Below are positions 47,986 to 60,313 of a stretch of 64,000 nt of DNA, one piece after another. A program made the position numbers and the translations under genes. Positions within the stretch are counted from its first letter, which is position 1. Each line of letters starts with the position of its first letter. The DNA lies in the NCBI RefSeq assembly GCF_910592395.1, contig NC_088321.1:11348001-11412000 (forward strand), given 5' to 3'. The notes beneath the pieces were generated by a model, which was given only the letters and a program-made list of their open reading frames with translations, did not search any database and was not told the DNA's origin. This DNA is from Lineus longissimus. Taxonomy: Eukaryota > Nemertea > Pilidiophora > Heteronemertea > Lineidae.

Positions 47986-50900
47986 CTACAAATAGAGCGT
48001 CTTAATTTACTCTCGTACGCCACGATATTTTGACAAGCGTTCATCTCAACGATGTATATGTAAGCACAATTACCGAAGATATCGCGTGTCGGCTCTCACC
48101 TTGCGTGACACTATAAACCTCCTCTCATTAGACGGCCATTTAATCGATTGGCAGTCTCGTTAGGAAAGTGCTGCAGCTGGACGAACATGTTGACCCAACA
48201 CTCAACACTCAATCAACAGTCCGGCTTCACTTCTACATGCATGACTAATACGCTACGTTATTTGCCCCTTAATTACCTCGCAGATAAAATGAAGGGTTTA
48301 GAAGCAGAATGGGCCATAACCCCAGTTTTTCCGAATTTGCGGCATGACCATTCTATGCGACACTGTGGATGGCCTTTATACATAACAGAGAAGTCTAACC
48401 CATATTAGTATTGCTATGCCCAAGGTTTCAAAGATTAACGATACTTTAAAAAATGTCTTCGGGATTTTTATTTACTCAAAATAAATTTTAAAAATTATTT
48501 ACCTCAAAAATAATAGAAAGGGGTTGGCCAACTCTGCTTCTAAGCCGAGTGGGCCATTTATCTATCATCCGGCTTTTGATAGAATAAAGCTATACCCGGT
48601 ATTACTGAATATTATAGCATTATTCTTTTATCTCTTTCCCCAGGGTCTCGGGCACCCTGTTTGAAACAAATGAAAAAAAACAAACTTTGGTAGGCTATGG
48701 ATATGGAACCTATCTTGTGTTCGTGTTTGGCGCTTCTTCTTTTAAGTGGTACTAAGTTTTATAGGGGGATATTTGTTGGGTATTTTTATCCATTTATAGA
48801 AGTTCATGAAAAATCTCAATTTTCTGATTTTTTTTTCCGTTTTCAGAATTCGAACCCATCAAGAAATAACGAATCTAGAGCCAACTACCTATTATTGATT
48901 GTTGCCAACGATCTCCATGGGTTTAGGGAAGACATATCCCATCTAATTGCGAGACCAAAAGAATCCCTTTTATGCTCGGGAAGTCGTGGTACCCTTGTGT
49001 ATTCCAGGCCGCTTTAGCGGCCATTAGGGCGGAGCCCATACGTTCAGGCCGCTTTAGCGGCGTCCGGGGTTCAAAGGGAAGGAAGCTGATATAATCAAAG
49101 GTAGGAATTAGGGTAAGACTCACGGTTAGGACCAGTCAGTGTTAGAAGGAGAATTAAGATATTTAGCTAGAGTAAGGGATGATGGCCGCTTTATCGGGTT
49201 ATGTTCTCTTCTCACGACCATTCTTTTGCGACATAAAAGCCAGGCTTTAAACGAGTTTTGTAGACCAAACACGCTTTTGGAAACGCATCGCACCAACAAA
49301 ATTGATTCGGGGATAAAGATACGCACCGTTCTGTGTATGTTACACTGCTCTCTGCGAACGTGGTCAACAACCATAATAGCAAATGAGAGGAACCACTTAA
49401 CTGAGGGTCATATTCCTACTCGAGATAAGTGGAGAGGTCGCGTTACCATCTTTCTTATGATCGATACTGAGTTACAAACAATGTTGCGTGATTCGGCCAC
49501 ACAGTGCAGCGTGTATTACCTAGCGTATTCGTTATGTCTGTTTTCTGGGTAAGATGAAGGGCGTACAAGACAACCTCGTTTATAGTACCCTGGGACCAAC
49601 CGCTCTCTTCGTCGACAACGAGGTTTTTTTTTCAATTTCAGAACCGTAAGCAATATGCTCGATTTTAACTTCTTTGTTGGCCACGAATGTATTTTAGTGG
49701 TGTAGAAAAAGGGCCACGGACCAAACGGCCATCGGGTCCTAGGTCAGGTCATTTATAGGTCATCGTCGGTGGATTCAGGTGATACACACAGTAATGCAAC
49801 CAAGGCAAGAATTAGAGTATTTGAGCAACAATGCACGCGATGTCCGGACGAAACGGATCGGATTGGCACGACATTTAAAAGGATTATAGATGAGGTCGCG
49901 TATAGGGACCATTTATAAATTATAATCGCATATTGTCTAGTTTCCACGGCCGGAGGTGTGCAGGTATATGCTCATAATTCTGAACGAATTTAAGCCGTAT
50001 TATTATTTGTTACAAAAAAACAAGTTTTGGAAACCTACTCAAGCATCTTCTTCCAACTGCGAGCTTCGATAGTGACTTTGACCGGAGATGACGGAACATG
50101 TTGTTTACGCACGTGACTCGAGGATGTTGTCCCATTCTTGGGAGTTTGTGGCCTCCCCCGTCGCGCTTGATGTCGGAGGCGTATGTATCTTGACTCTTTT
50201 ACACATCTATCAAACCACCAATTCGATTCCTTCTTGTTCGAGAAAGTAAAATTGTTTTCAAGATATGAAAAGCCCATGATGGAATCATTTGCCACCAGGA
50301 CATTCATTCAATTATTCAAAACTGTTACATCTCCTCAGGTCTAGCAAATCTAGTTTGTTGATACCGAAAGCCAACAACACCGGTTGGCTTTGATTATATC
50401 GCGATGTCGGGAAACTAATCCCACAGAATAATAAAGGACCATCAACTGCGTCATCAAAACGATATTACCTTTTGGAATCATGTGACCTTATGACAAGATG
50501 GCGACAGGAATGATTAGTTTTATCGATTTGATATGCTATCAATCATGGTTGCTTGGGTTGAAAATAATGAATAAGGAAGAAATGGTCATGTATCACATTC
50601 AATTTGGCAATATAATGATATTAGATGAAGTAGATTTAGGATATGATAGTAGATAAAAGTGTACCTTGTCTCCGCATTTCTGCAATACATATTCAATAAG
50701 CGGTTACCGAACACTGATGACGCATCATCATCAAATGGTCGGATATAGCCTTTTTGTTCTTTCTGACAAAAGCCCATACTAAAGGATGATAGTCATGATT
50801 ATTGTAAACTAATGGAATGATTTCCAGAGTCTGATACGACATTATAAGAAAATACAATGCGCTGCCCTAATGATAATTGTATTTGGGGCTATTCCTACGA

Positions 50901-52871
50901 AGATAAGACTGTTTATTATAGATAACCGATATCTAGCGGAGGAAATGGCATCTGGGACATGATCGAATAATGTTGATAAATGGCAATGAGGAAATAGCTG
51001 TGGCGGACAGAATACATACAGACGTCTGAACCTGTGCACATGCGCAATAATACTTTGATGTATCATTCAAAGGAATACCTCGTTTATTACTGTTGTCTAA
51101 GCGCCGTGGAATCATATTTTAGACTTAAACAGCAACACCCATACAATAGAGAGAAAGAATCAGCTTGTATCATCTCTCCGCATCGTTTCGCAACGACAAT
51201 AATGTATTACATACAGTCCAAATCACAATTGACATTCGTCCTGATTCGCGTCAGTGAGCTCGACAAACGCCCAAGTTGCGTGCCAATGTTTTGCGTATAT
51301 CCCCCACGGCCTACGTGCGACTTACGAGCGACCTACGCGCTGGGTGACGCGCCACTGACGCACCAATGACACAATTTATGGGACGTCATTTCTGATTTGG
51401 GTTGTATGCACATAGAAGTATTCCTAGTGTTTGCAAATAATGAAAATACTGCTAGACTGCGCGGCGTAAACAGACTGACACGCTCTTTTCAAATAAAGCA
51501 GTATGATAATGTATCATAGCCTATGAACGATAAAACCGTAGAGTACCATCTGCTAACTTTAGCTAGTTTTCCAAACCTACCCCGGCCGGCTGAACTTGCA
51601 ACGCAACGCACAACTCAATGTACAGATCATGATGTACATTACGGTCAATCTTCGCTCAGAAGCCAACCACTCCGAGTACATCCCGCTGACAGAGACACAT
51701 CCAGTACACCGGATACATGCTCATTTCAGTCAAACTCGGGTTGGACCTTTGCTAAAAGCTTTCATAAATTCCCTTTGAAAGTATTAGATGAAAAACGAAA
51801 CCATTTTCAAGCTTGAGTTTAAACCTTTGGAACGCCTCTGCTAAAAAGTCGATTTAAGGAAGTCATTTGTAGCTGGATTTTATTCCATAAGAATTTATAA
51901 CTAATGGATCTCACATGGGTGATAAAAAGCTTCCATGAAGTATCTGACGACCCCACAGCCACAATTCATCTACGCTCGAACTTGTAATTCGGTGCGTTTG
52001 GTCAAACTCCGCGCAAAATTATCCCGCAAACAAAGGACCTTTGTTGCAGGGACATCTGACAAGTGTCGCTGCGATGTCGTACAAAACCATCCATTGCTTT
52101 TGTGGCGTCAACTGAATGGTAAACTGCTGATGCCAGTATACAGATAGACGTGTTCGTCTTTCTGGAGTGGGAGAGGTCCATGGAGAGACGATGCTGACGC
52201 GTGTCGCGTGAAAGATTTTGCGCATAACACGACGTATTTACGTACTTCGTACTGTCTTGTACGTAAGGGTTGCGAAACCTCCCCATGGAAAAGATGACCG
52301 AATCTAGCTTCAGGAATCGGTGAGGACCATTTCAAACGAGGTTATTCTTATCACTTGCACTGATTATCGGCGTAAAACCTACATACCTCTCGCTTCCAAA
52401 GCGCCTTACTGTACGTGTTATGTCGTGGCTATATGTATCGGCAAATGTCTGATTAAGGCTATGGGCATTCAATGTACATTAACCTGCGTCCGTAAAATGT
52501 TATAACCGACCCTATTGTCAGAAGGTCCTTGGGAAACCAAACCAACAACCCAGTCCTTGAACAACAGAAAATGCTAATATGGTTACTCTTAAAGCACGCG
52601 TATCCAGTATCATATTCTGATTTGATTGCACATGTGTCTGTGTATATACGACGACGCAGACATCATGTTGATTGAGAAGTCGTTCAGATGGTTAATTTCC
52701 GCCTGTGGAATTAAGCGACGCCGTCGGTTCCACAGTGACCTTGCTCAAACATGGTTGTCCACATGCCCGACTATTGACAGTCACCTCTCTGCTGGTAATT
52801 GTTTTCTAAGATACCTTGATTTAGAACGAATCGCATGCGCACTTGACAGTGTTAATCGCTCCGTGGGAGTT
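47986..52871. other. Gene-free stretch with small palindromes
   Basis: Frames to 137 codons (49139-49552, plus) are present without recognisable domains, splice context or consistent codon use. Two palindromes at 49005 and 49045 and a perfect 9-bp stem hairpin at 50367-50391 (AAAGCCAAC / GTTGGCTTT) are the only structured items. A minus-strand 90-codon frame at 50035-50307 has a basic, proline- and serine-rich tail but is not identified. Confidence 0.35.
49005..49061. repeat. Duplicated GGCCGCTTTAGCGGC palindrome
   Basis: CAGGCCGCTTTAGCGGC occurs at 49005-49021 and again, identically, at 49045-49061, 40 bp apart. Each is a GC-rich palindrome with a TTTA centre. Between them lies CATTAGGGCGGAGCCCATA. 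Confidence 0.85.
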
Positions 52872-53945
52872 GAAATGTTGGCCAAAACTTCGGCTCTGCC
52901 TCCGTTTTAGTCTACATTTTAGCTCCACCTTCGCGGTTTTTGGCGAGACAATCAATACTTCCAGTGAGGTATCAATTCCTTAAGCTTATCGTGCAACTGT
53001 ACAGGTCAGTATTGCAATCTGACACCTCTGTGTGGCGGAAAATAGCCATAGCTTGGTTGTCAGAAACCCAAGGATGACAACACTAGTACTGCTGCCAATT
53101 CTGTACGCATTTATTCTCCACGAGCCCTGTCCCCCAAATATAATGAGCCAGGACGATATATGTTCCGCGGATTCTCTGTTCCCCTAGAGTATTAAATACG
53201 GTTCAATGTTCTGTGCATGGACTCACGTCAGTCTTTAACCATGGTCCAAGACCAGCCCTACCTTTTTCCACAGCAGAAAGAAACATTTTGTTATTCAATG
53301 GCGCTTTGACAAATGTGTGGTTGAGCAATATTGATGGATAGGTTGTTGGATTGCTTTGCTGACATTTACATCAATCTCCTAAACTGAGAACACCATTGCT
53401 CCCTATCGAATGATGACATGACGAGCTTAATTAAAAATATTACAGATACCAAAGCCATCGCCTCAAGAATAACAATAGACTGGGAACTCATAAGGGGCGC
53501 ACTCTGTGACCGATGACGGAGTGTCATTTTCATTGATTTTTTAACCAGCTTTAGCCTGCGCTAATGCTAATGAACTTAATCTATAAGCAACACTTAAAGG
53601 ACTACTTTGCGTTACTCCAAATTGGATGTGTCAACTTGGTGACACGTTATAACTCTCATGATTTAGCACAATAAAGTTTGTTCGTATGATGAATTTTGGT
53701 GCTATGTTGAATTACGAACAATTCCCCAAGCCAGTGGTCACATTCGCTATGAAGGCAGAGTCGGTTTAAGGAACTGATACCGAGCTGGAGGTATTGATTA
53801 CATGTATCTCACCAAACCGCGAGGGTGGAGCTAGAATGTATGACTAAAATCGAGATTTTGGCCAACATTTTAGCCCCACCTGCATGAGCGGTTTTAGTGA
53901 GATAATCAATACCGACAGTGAGGTATCAATTTCTATTCTAAAACG
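52872..53945. repeat. Inverted repeat with a third, direct copy
   Basis: The left arm (52872-52984) includes GAAATGTTGGCCAAAAC, TTTTAGCTCCACC and CAGTGAGGTATCAATTCC. The inverted arm (about 53763-53872) carries GGAACTGATACCGAGCTGG, GGTGGAGCTAGAATG and GATTTTGGCCAACATTT. Immediately after it, a direct third copy (53864-53940) reads TTTTAGCCCCACC and CAGTGAGGTATCAATTTC. The about 780 bp between the main arms has no recognisable gene. This may be a non-autonomous element with terminal inverted repeats plus a neighbouring solo terminus. Confidence 0.65.
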
Positions 53946-55274
53946 TCTCATATCAGATAACGAATGATGTTGTCTTGAATACTTTTTGATTGCTTCCACA
54001 TGTTGCACCAATCCAAGCGGGTTATCGTTGCCTCACCATAATCGCTGAATTGCAAAAAAAGCTTCGTTGGCGGAAAGTGCATTACATGTAAAGTGCGATT
54101 CATTATAGATCCAGGTGTTTTAGAATTACTGACTCTACCACAGATTTCCCAGACTCGTGGTAAATAAAGTGACGTCACATCATTGGAGATTGCCACGCCA
54201 GTCTCAAACCGTCAACGTTGCTTAAGACAAGAATGTTGCAAACCTGGTAATCGCAAAAATCACGCTTGTGATTAACAGTACCTTATCCATCACTCGTACG
54301 TGTAACGACAATACATTCATTTAAACTTCAAATGAAGTTGAAAAAAAAAGTTTCACGGAGTTTCAGATTCCAGAAAAGTTCATTAATTCACAAAACCTGC
54401 GTCACAGTCTCCTAATGTGTCCCCTAACACCCTACACCCCGTACTGCGCTAAACATTGTTCCACATTAGGTGATTTCGGAAAAAAAAGAAAGTTAATGAC
54501 CCAAGTATCCTATATTAGTAGTCTTAAAAACGCGAAAACTCCTCAAAAGCCGGGCGCAACGGTGATTATGCCTGTATAGGAAAGGCACACCATACATTTC
54601 AATCAAGCAATTAACGCCGACTAATGATCTCTCCTCCTACTGGTATGCTTGGCAGGCAAAGCTACGCTGCCTCCGTCATTTCCCACTGGTCATATTTTGT
54701 TTCCTTTGGCGACGTCTGGCATTTCAAAATGGTTACCCGGTTGCCTGCACCATTTTGATTGATTGTGATCTACGTGGCTTCTGACAACAGACGCATTGCG
54801 ATTTTTAAAAAGACATTTCGAGATGCTCGACTCTACTTTACTCGAATGTGTTTCAAGTATTTCTCCTCAGTTTAGTCTTTCAATACCTATATACCCCCCC
54901 CCCCCTTCCCCACCACCAACAAACATGCACACGCGCTACCAGCACCACGACAGATCAGAACGTAACCTCCCGTCCCTCTTAGATTTAGCGGAGTATTGGC
55001 TTCTCCAGAGTGGATCAAATATGCTTTCATAAACGCCTCTGGCGCCTTCGCCTGCGAACATCGCACAGTCGAAAGGGAAAGGGGAAGGTTGATGTGATGA
55101 CGTCCAATCACGTGCCTTCTCGCACTTATAGCTCTTATCGCATGCACATTGATTTATTCGGGATGAACCAGCCACTGTCGTGAAACACTAATTTCAGGGT
55201 TGGTGTGCCATATTGATCGAAATCAATAATCTATGATAAGTATTGCCGAAAAAAATGCATAAAGATTTTCTCCT
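53946..55274. other. Presumed intron or downstream region of the minus-strand receptor gene
   Basis: No second coding exon of the receptor was recognised here. A 12-base C run lies at 54894-54905. Minus-strand frames at 53948-54196 and 54887-55175 do not resemble the continuation of an ANF-receptor domain. Confidence 0.4.
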
Positions 55275-55276
55275 AC
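55275..55276 (-). promoter_or_regulatory. 5' splice site of the receptor exon
   Basis: On the minus strand the sequence is GAATACGGAG|GTAGGAGAAA. The protein pattern stops being receptor-like exactly here, which supports use of this donor. The exon would end in phase 1. Confidence 0.6.
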
Positions 55277-56114
55277 CTCCGTATTCGTTCCCCACTTCCT
55301 TTCTCAAAATTTGGTCTCCGAAATCCGCTTTGTTTGGTTCCAGTTGAATGTAATCCGCTGTGAAATTATCCCAGTCTTGCACCATTGTATAGTACACTGA
55401 ATCAATCGCCAAGTGACAAAATCGTGTCATAATAAAATCTTGGCCTTGCTGATCATAGGCAATCTTAATTTTCTGCCATTTGTACAAATCGAATATGTTG
55501 TGAAAGAAGTTTGTCAGAGATAGAAAGTTGACCGGTGACATTGACGTCAGCATCCAATAGGTGGAGCGACGACGCGATCGAAAATCTCGCGCAATCGCGC
55601 CGACCGAGACTACGGGGATGTTCCAGTAGTTTGCTTGGCGTACGACTGGCGCTAGTGTGAAATCGCAAACCGGCCCAAAGAACACGTCGACCTCTTTAAA
55701 CATGTAGAAGTTAATCGCCTGATTCATCCCGTCTGCATCGGTACATTTGGAGTCCCTGTCTTTGACTGTTAAGGTTCTTCCTCCGAAAATTGGGGTTTTG
55801 TCAATTGCATTTCTTATTGCAGGCAGCACCCTTTTTTGCGCAAACAATCGCTGTTCCTCAAAAGGAATAATCGCGGCAATTTCGACCTCCTTCTTCACAG
55901 CTGCACCCCTTTGAATATTGTGTTGCCAGTCCTGATTGGCTAATCCTGTGATCCATTGAGGCAGCAGTAAAGTAAGAAGTAATCCGCAAGCGAAGTTTTG
56001 ATTGGTTGCCACCATAGTGTTTGTTCTTAGTGTGGCGGATTCTATCCAATGGGGAAGTATGATAGTTATGATTGCGATTTGGACTATCTTCGATTTCACG
56101 ATGGAGGAAGACAT
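55277..56114 (-). CDS. Natriuretic-peptide-receptor / receptor guanylate cyclase-like protein, first coding exon
   Basis: This is the only clearly real protein-coding sequence. It encodes about 279 residues, the N-terminal lobe of an ANF-receptor (periplasmic-binding-like) ligand domain. Hydrophobic N-terminal segments at residues 10-20 and 42-51 look like signal peptides. From residue 76 the pattern is VEIAAIIPFEEQRLFAQKRV, then LPAIRNAID, CTDADG, then FFGPVCDFTLAPVVRQANYW with NIPVVSVGAIARDF. Cys124 and Cys150 are 26 residues apart, as in the first disulfide loop of natriuretic peptide receptors, and GPVC is the family signature. Cys233 probably pairs with a cysteine in the next exon. N250-F-T is an N-glycosylation sequon. 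The start is fixed by an in-frame TAA two codons before the ATG, with G at -3. A large first exon is also the layout of vertebrate NPR genes. Whether the full protein has a kinase-homology and guanylate cyclase domain, or is NPR-C-like, cannot be seen here. Confidence 0.85.
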
Positions 56115-56163
56115 GGCTTAGCAGTTGATGATGACGTCAGCAGTATCGTCGCTGTCTCCGCCT
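56115..56163 (-). promoter_or_regulatory. 5' UTR segment and splice acceptor of the receptor exon
   Basis: Minus-strand CTTATTCCATTTCAG|GCGG places a good acceptor at 56163-56162. The exon therefore probably starts at 56161, 47 bases before the ATG. This implies at least one upstream non-coding exon. The short leader contains a TGACGTCA palindrome (56132-56139), which matches a CRE, though its position in transcribed sequence makes a promoter role doubtful. Confidence 0.55.
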
Positions 56164-56983
56164 GAAATGGAATAAGGAAAATATGTAGAACGCGATTTTA
56201 CTATCAATTTTGGAAGGCTTTCATTTAGATGACCCCGTACAAATTGTTGCTTTAGCATCCACGCTCATTGTCTTTCAATCTTCTCTATCTTTCAAATTTA
56301 ACTACCAAATACAGGTCACGTACAGATTATAATTGATTTATTGTCCATTTGATTGCATTTATGAAACAATTTACATTCAATGACACCACGCATGACCGTT
56401 TCGGTTCATTTCAAGAGCAGCATCTGCTCTACTTTTAATCGAAACTCGCCCCGAAGTACATGCCGGCCGGCGGCATGTTAATTAACTGAAAGAAGACAAC
56501 AATTGTTCTCTGTTCATCAGTATTCATATCAATTTGTTTCGTTTTTTTCTTCACAATAGATATGAAGAGTAAGACTTCCTCTCTCGCATCACAAAGGGTA
56601 ATAAACCAACAATTATTTTGTGGGGCTGAGGGCAATGTATTTGAATTCACGTTTATCTTAGACAATTTACTTAAATATAAACGAAATATGCACATTGATA
56701 TTTCATCAAAATTGAACTAAATTTTCCAGTGAATGCGCTATCAGATTGAGCATGCAGGCCGAGGGTCTTATGCACGAGATGCCACTTGAAACAAAAATGT
56801 GGATAATATGGACGTTGGCTGAATTTTCGACACTTGAAAAACAATGTAACTTCTAAAAGGACACTGTCGCTAAACGTGATTATGAAATACTTACCTTATG
56901 CACAGTACGCAGAGTTGTTCAAATTGCAAACTATCCAAAATATAAAATAAAAACTTACCGGGTTCCAAGTGAATATTTCGGCC
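56164..56983 (-). other. Probable intron of the receptor gene with two strong donors
   Basis: The stretch is AT-rich with no coding signal. Two excellent minus-strand 5' splice sites occur: CATAAG|GTAAGTATTT (exon end 56895) and GAACCCG|GTAAGTTTT (exon end 56959). Either could close an alternative 5' UTR exon spliced to 56161. Confidence 0.35.
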
Positions 56984-57224
56984 AGGGGATAATTTGGCAT
57001 CGTAGTTAGGATAATACTCCGGCTCGCCACCAAGTGTCGCCACATGTAGCAACAAACCAAGGCTGATCTTTAAATCATGCTTTCGCTAGTTTTTCTGTTA
57101 TTCTGTGGCCTGCTTATAAGAATTTAGCAAATTTTTGTAATGATTCTGTTTGGAGTAGTTGCGATCCAGCTGGAATAACTTTTCGTATGAAAACAAACTT
57201 ATGTAATGCGTAACTTGCCCCTTT
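56984..57224. mobile_element. MITE with AGGGGATAATTTGG / CTTGCCCCTTT termini, copy 2
   Basis: This is the same family as 30857-31166. Shared ordered blocks are GGATAATAC, CGCCACATGTAG, GCTGATCT, GATCCAGCTGGAA, CTTTTCGTATGAAAA and AACTTGCCCCTTT. It is shorter (241 bp) and its left terminus is more diverged. It lies in the presumed 5' intron of the receptor gene. Confidence 0.65.
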
Positions 57225-59860
57225 AAAGTTATTTTATTGATCGTATCAATATTTTCAGATTTGCAATCTCAGGGGGTGTATATCGGTCACACAGGCACAC
57301 ACCAGGCAAGTTTCGCAAGCCGTACGAAGAAGCATTTTTCCGACGACTTTATCTGAAAATAGTGATGTTTCACTATTCAATCTAAGAACAGCTACACCAA
57401 AAACGGTTCTCGTTCCCATTGCGGTGTTGGAAGCATACAGAGGAGACATATAAAGAAGGAATTCGCATTCCCATTTTATATAAAACCTTGCATGCATTCA
57501 TAAACAATTTTTTACGGCGGGGTTTTCGTGTCCTGACTGTCAGCCGTTGGCGGGCGGCTTGTTTCGCCATGCACTCTCGGTTTACAAATCAAGGTATGCT
57601 TATATTTTTCGCCAGTTTATCGCGTGAAAAAGGGTATGCCGCACCCTTTCTGAGTGTTTTCTGAATCACGGAACGGGAAAGCAATCATCCAACACCTATA
57701 GGCGGATATACAGTTTGACGTGTCGCATAAATGTGTTAGGACTGGACTTGATGGCACCACGGTCTATTGTAAGCAATTATAAAATTCAACTATATAAAAG
57801 TGTTTTTTTTTAAAATAGACTCGTCTGTCAGAGATCTGAATATGTCACTACTTGCTAAGTATATTTGTGGGGGTCACCCTGTGTCGGTACCCAGAACGAG
57901 TCCATATGTGAAAATGGATGATCCCTTTCCGCCGTGGCATTCGGTCAGACGGCACGGTCGGCCCGTGCTCCCCGCGGCCCAGTCGTGGGCATGATCGATC
58001 GAGTGGTGGACTCACTGAGGGCGGCACTCCTCCACGCAGATGACTTGAACAAGAGGCAGTCCCAGAATAATTAGGTAATGGCTGACCTTCTGGTACGGGC
58101 TTTCTAATTTTGATTGCATGTTGTACGCTGTATCCTGGAGTAGTTAGACTTATCATGGTTGTAAATTCAGGTTTTGAATGTTACTTTTCTCAATTTGAAT
58201 AAAATATAACGTTTACGTATGATTATGGAGGAGGTTTTAATTGAATAAATGAATGAATCGTTCGTACGGACTGCGAAACTTGCTTGCTGTTTACCACGTC
58301 TACGAAGCGTATGAAACAGTAAGCTACTGGGAATTATGAAACCATCTCCCCTAGCTTGGTAATTGATAAATGATGATATTGACTACTAACAGTCATGGGG
58401 AACCTGAACAAAATGGATACGCTTATTCGACGTGCTCGCTTGATTCGAATCATTGAATAGAGCGGTCACGTTTCCTTTGCTCCAACAGCCTTGTTAAAGC
58501 TAAATGAAGCCATTTAAACGTTACAACAAAGTGAGCTGAATAACACTGCATAAACCGTTGCCCAGATTGCTGATAATCAGTCTTGTGTATCCAAGGCAGG
58601 CTTACCAACTTACCGAGCAGACTGCAATGGATGGTGCCAGAAAAAAATCGTTGCAGCACAAGGAAAATGGCCGAAATGTGAGGTCATCATTGGTACATCG
58701 GTGGTGAGGCAGATATTATGGCTGACGAAATTTATTATTAGATTAACACAGCTTCATTTAGTCGGAAGACTCCAATAACATCGTTTTTCTAACTTTAGAG
58801 AAACATGTTCTCAGGCATGCCAGGACAGTCATTCGGCTCGGCAAGTTGGAAGGCTTGCCTGATTCTCAGCATCTCGGAAACGATGTCGCCAGGAGTGAAT
58901 GTGCAATTTTAGACAACAGCTCTGAAACTAACCAGGAGTTTATTCAAGAACTCTATTGGCATATAACAACACAACTTACCTTGCTTATCAACGTTAGAAG
59001 AGATAGGTTGCTGAATATCACGTATTAGTTAAGCCCGAGATAAGTATCCGTAAGCGTTGTTGATCTTAACCTCACTATCACGAGAACCCGGGCCTGCTCG
59101 TTGTCCTCTTTGAAGGTACAAGTGCACAAAAAAACACCGTTTTATCCATGTTCAACGCACAAGAGGAAAAACAAGTAAATATACCTTTTACAGTGGGAGT
59201 TTGACCGAGACAGTTGGATATGACGGTTTGCGCATCTAATTCAGCTGGGGATGTCATCTCAATTCGACGCAACACCATCCCTTGGCCAGCGCATTGTCTC
59301 AGAAAGGATTCTTACGCAACACTAATCTTTTTCGCAGTGTTAACTGTTTCAAGTGTCTTGACAGACAATAGACTTAATTGGTTGATTAGGCAGGAGGTGA
59401 AGGGGCATTGCGCAATCCCTAGCATTTCTCACCTTGTTCTTTCTGTGACAGACAGACTCATCAAGACTCAGCAGGGCGTTGATTGTTTTTTTGTTTGATT
59501 AGCAAAAGCCACAATGGGTCGATGATTACCGGTGGTCAGCGTCAATATCATTGTTAAACAACACTCTATCTTATGCCACAGTTTGAGGTTATGGTATTCC
59601 TCTCCTTGATTGCCCGTATTATAGCCAGTGTGAAAACATGATCGTGACACCATGTAGTCATGCTATAAAACATCTCCGAAATAGTTTGTTTGGCGTGTCA
59701 CACGGAAGCTTAAACAGTACCGCAAATTGGTCGGTTGGGAAATTGCACTTAGTTACGTGTACTCATTGTCAATATGGCTTGCTATGACTCCCAGCAATTT
59801 CAATTTGCACATTCAGTACAACATATGTATCTGACTTTATTTTGGAAAAGCCAAACTTAC
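57225..59860 (-). other. Presumed intronic or upstream region, no gene seen
   Basis: Frames of 60-102 codons on both strands have no domain. Two adjacent minus-strand donor words occur at about 58603-58614 (CTCG|GTAAGTTG|GTAAGCC). No delimited repeat was found. Confidence 0.35.
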
Positions 59861-59970
59861 CTTGGGTTTTTGGGTCAGGGTACATTGACTGACATCAAGT
59901 TCATTTAGCAATGTCAACCAACATACACAATACAGATGTTTCTCACGCACCGTAGTTTTAAATATATATA
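59861..59970 (-). promoter_or_regulatory. Candidate promoter and 5' UTR exon of the receptor gene
   Basis: On the minus strand, GATGACGTATATATATTTAA at about 59976-59957 gives a TATA-like box with a half CRE just upstream. About 30 bp downstream would be a start near 59937. A strong donor, ACCCAAG|GTAAGTTTGG, ends an exon at 59861, giving a leader exon of about 75 bp. Splicing to 56161 would need an intron of about 3.7 kb. Each element is individually common, so this is an inference from arrangement. Confidence 0.25.
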
Positions 59971-60313
59971 CGTCATCAGCTAAGTTAAACTCGAATCATT
60001 AGTGACGGTTGCTGTCCACTGCATGCGATTGCGACGCAGGTAGCAGTGACTAAACTCGCTCATTTGCACGGCGCTTACAGACCATGTTGTCTTAAGCGCT
60101 ACGTACTACGCACTGCAGCCAACCCATAGACAAATAAATTGGTTCTGCGATTATGCATGCCCTGTGCAATTTAGGTAAAATCGCAAACGGAGTATGAATC
60201 CGCCAGCGTCCACAAACGAACACATCGCGCGATAATGCTATATAAATTGCAATCGCTCGTTTGCGACGCGGATTACTTATAGACACCCGAACATCGGCGT
60301 TCGATCTATCCCA

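Noticed and set aside
49139-49552. 137-codon plus-strand frame
   Set aside because: No domain, no start or splice support, and it shares its region with an antisense frame. The length is within chance for 64 kb of six-frame AT-rich DNA.
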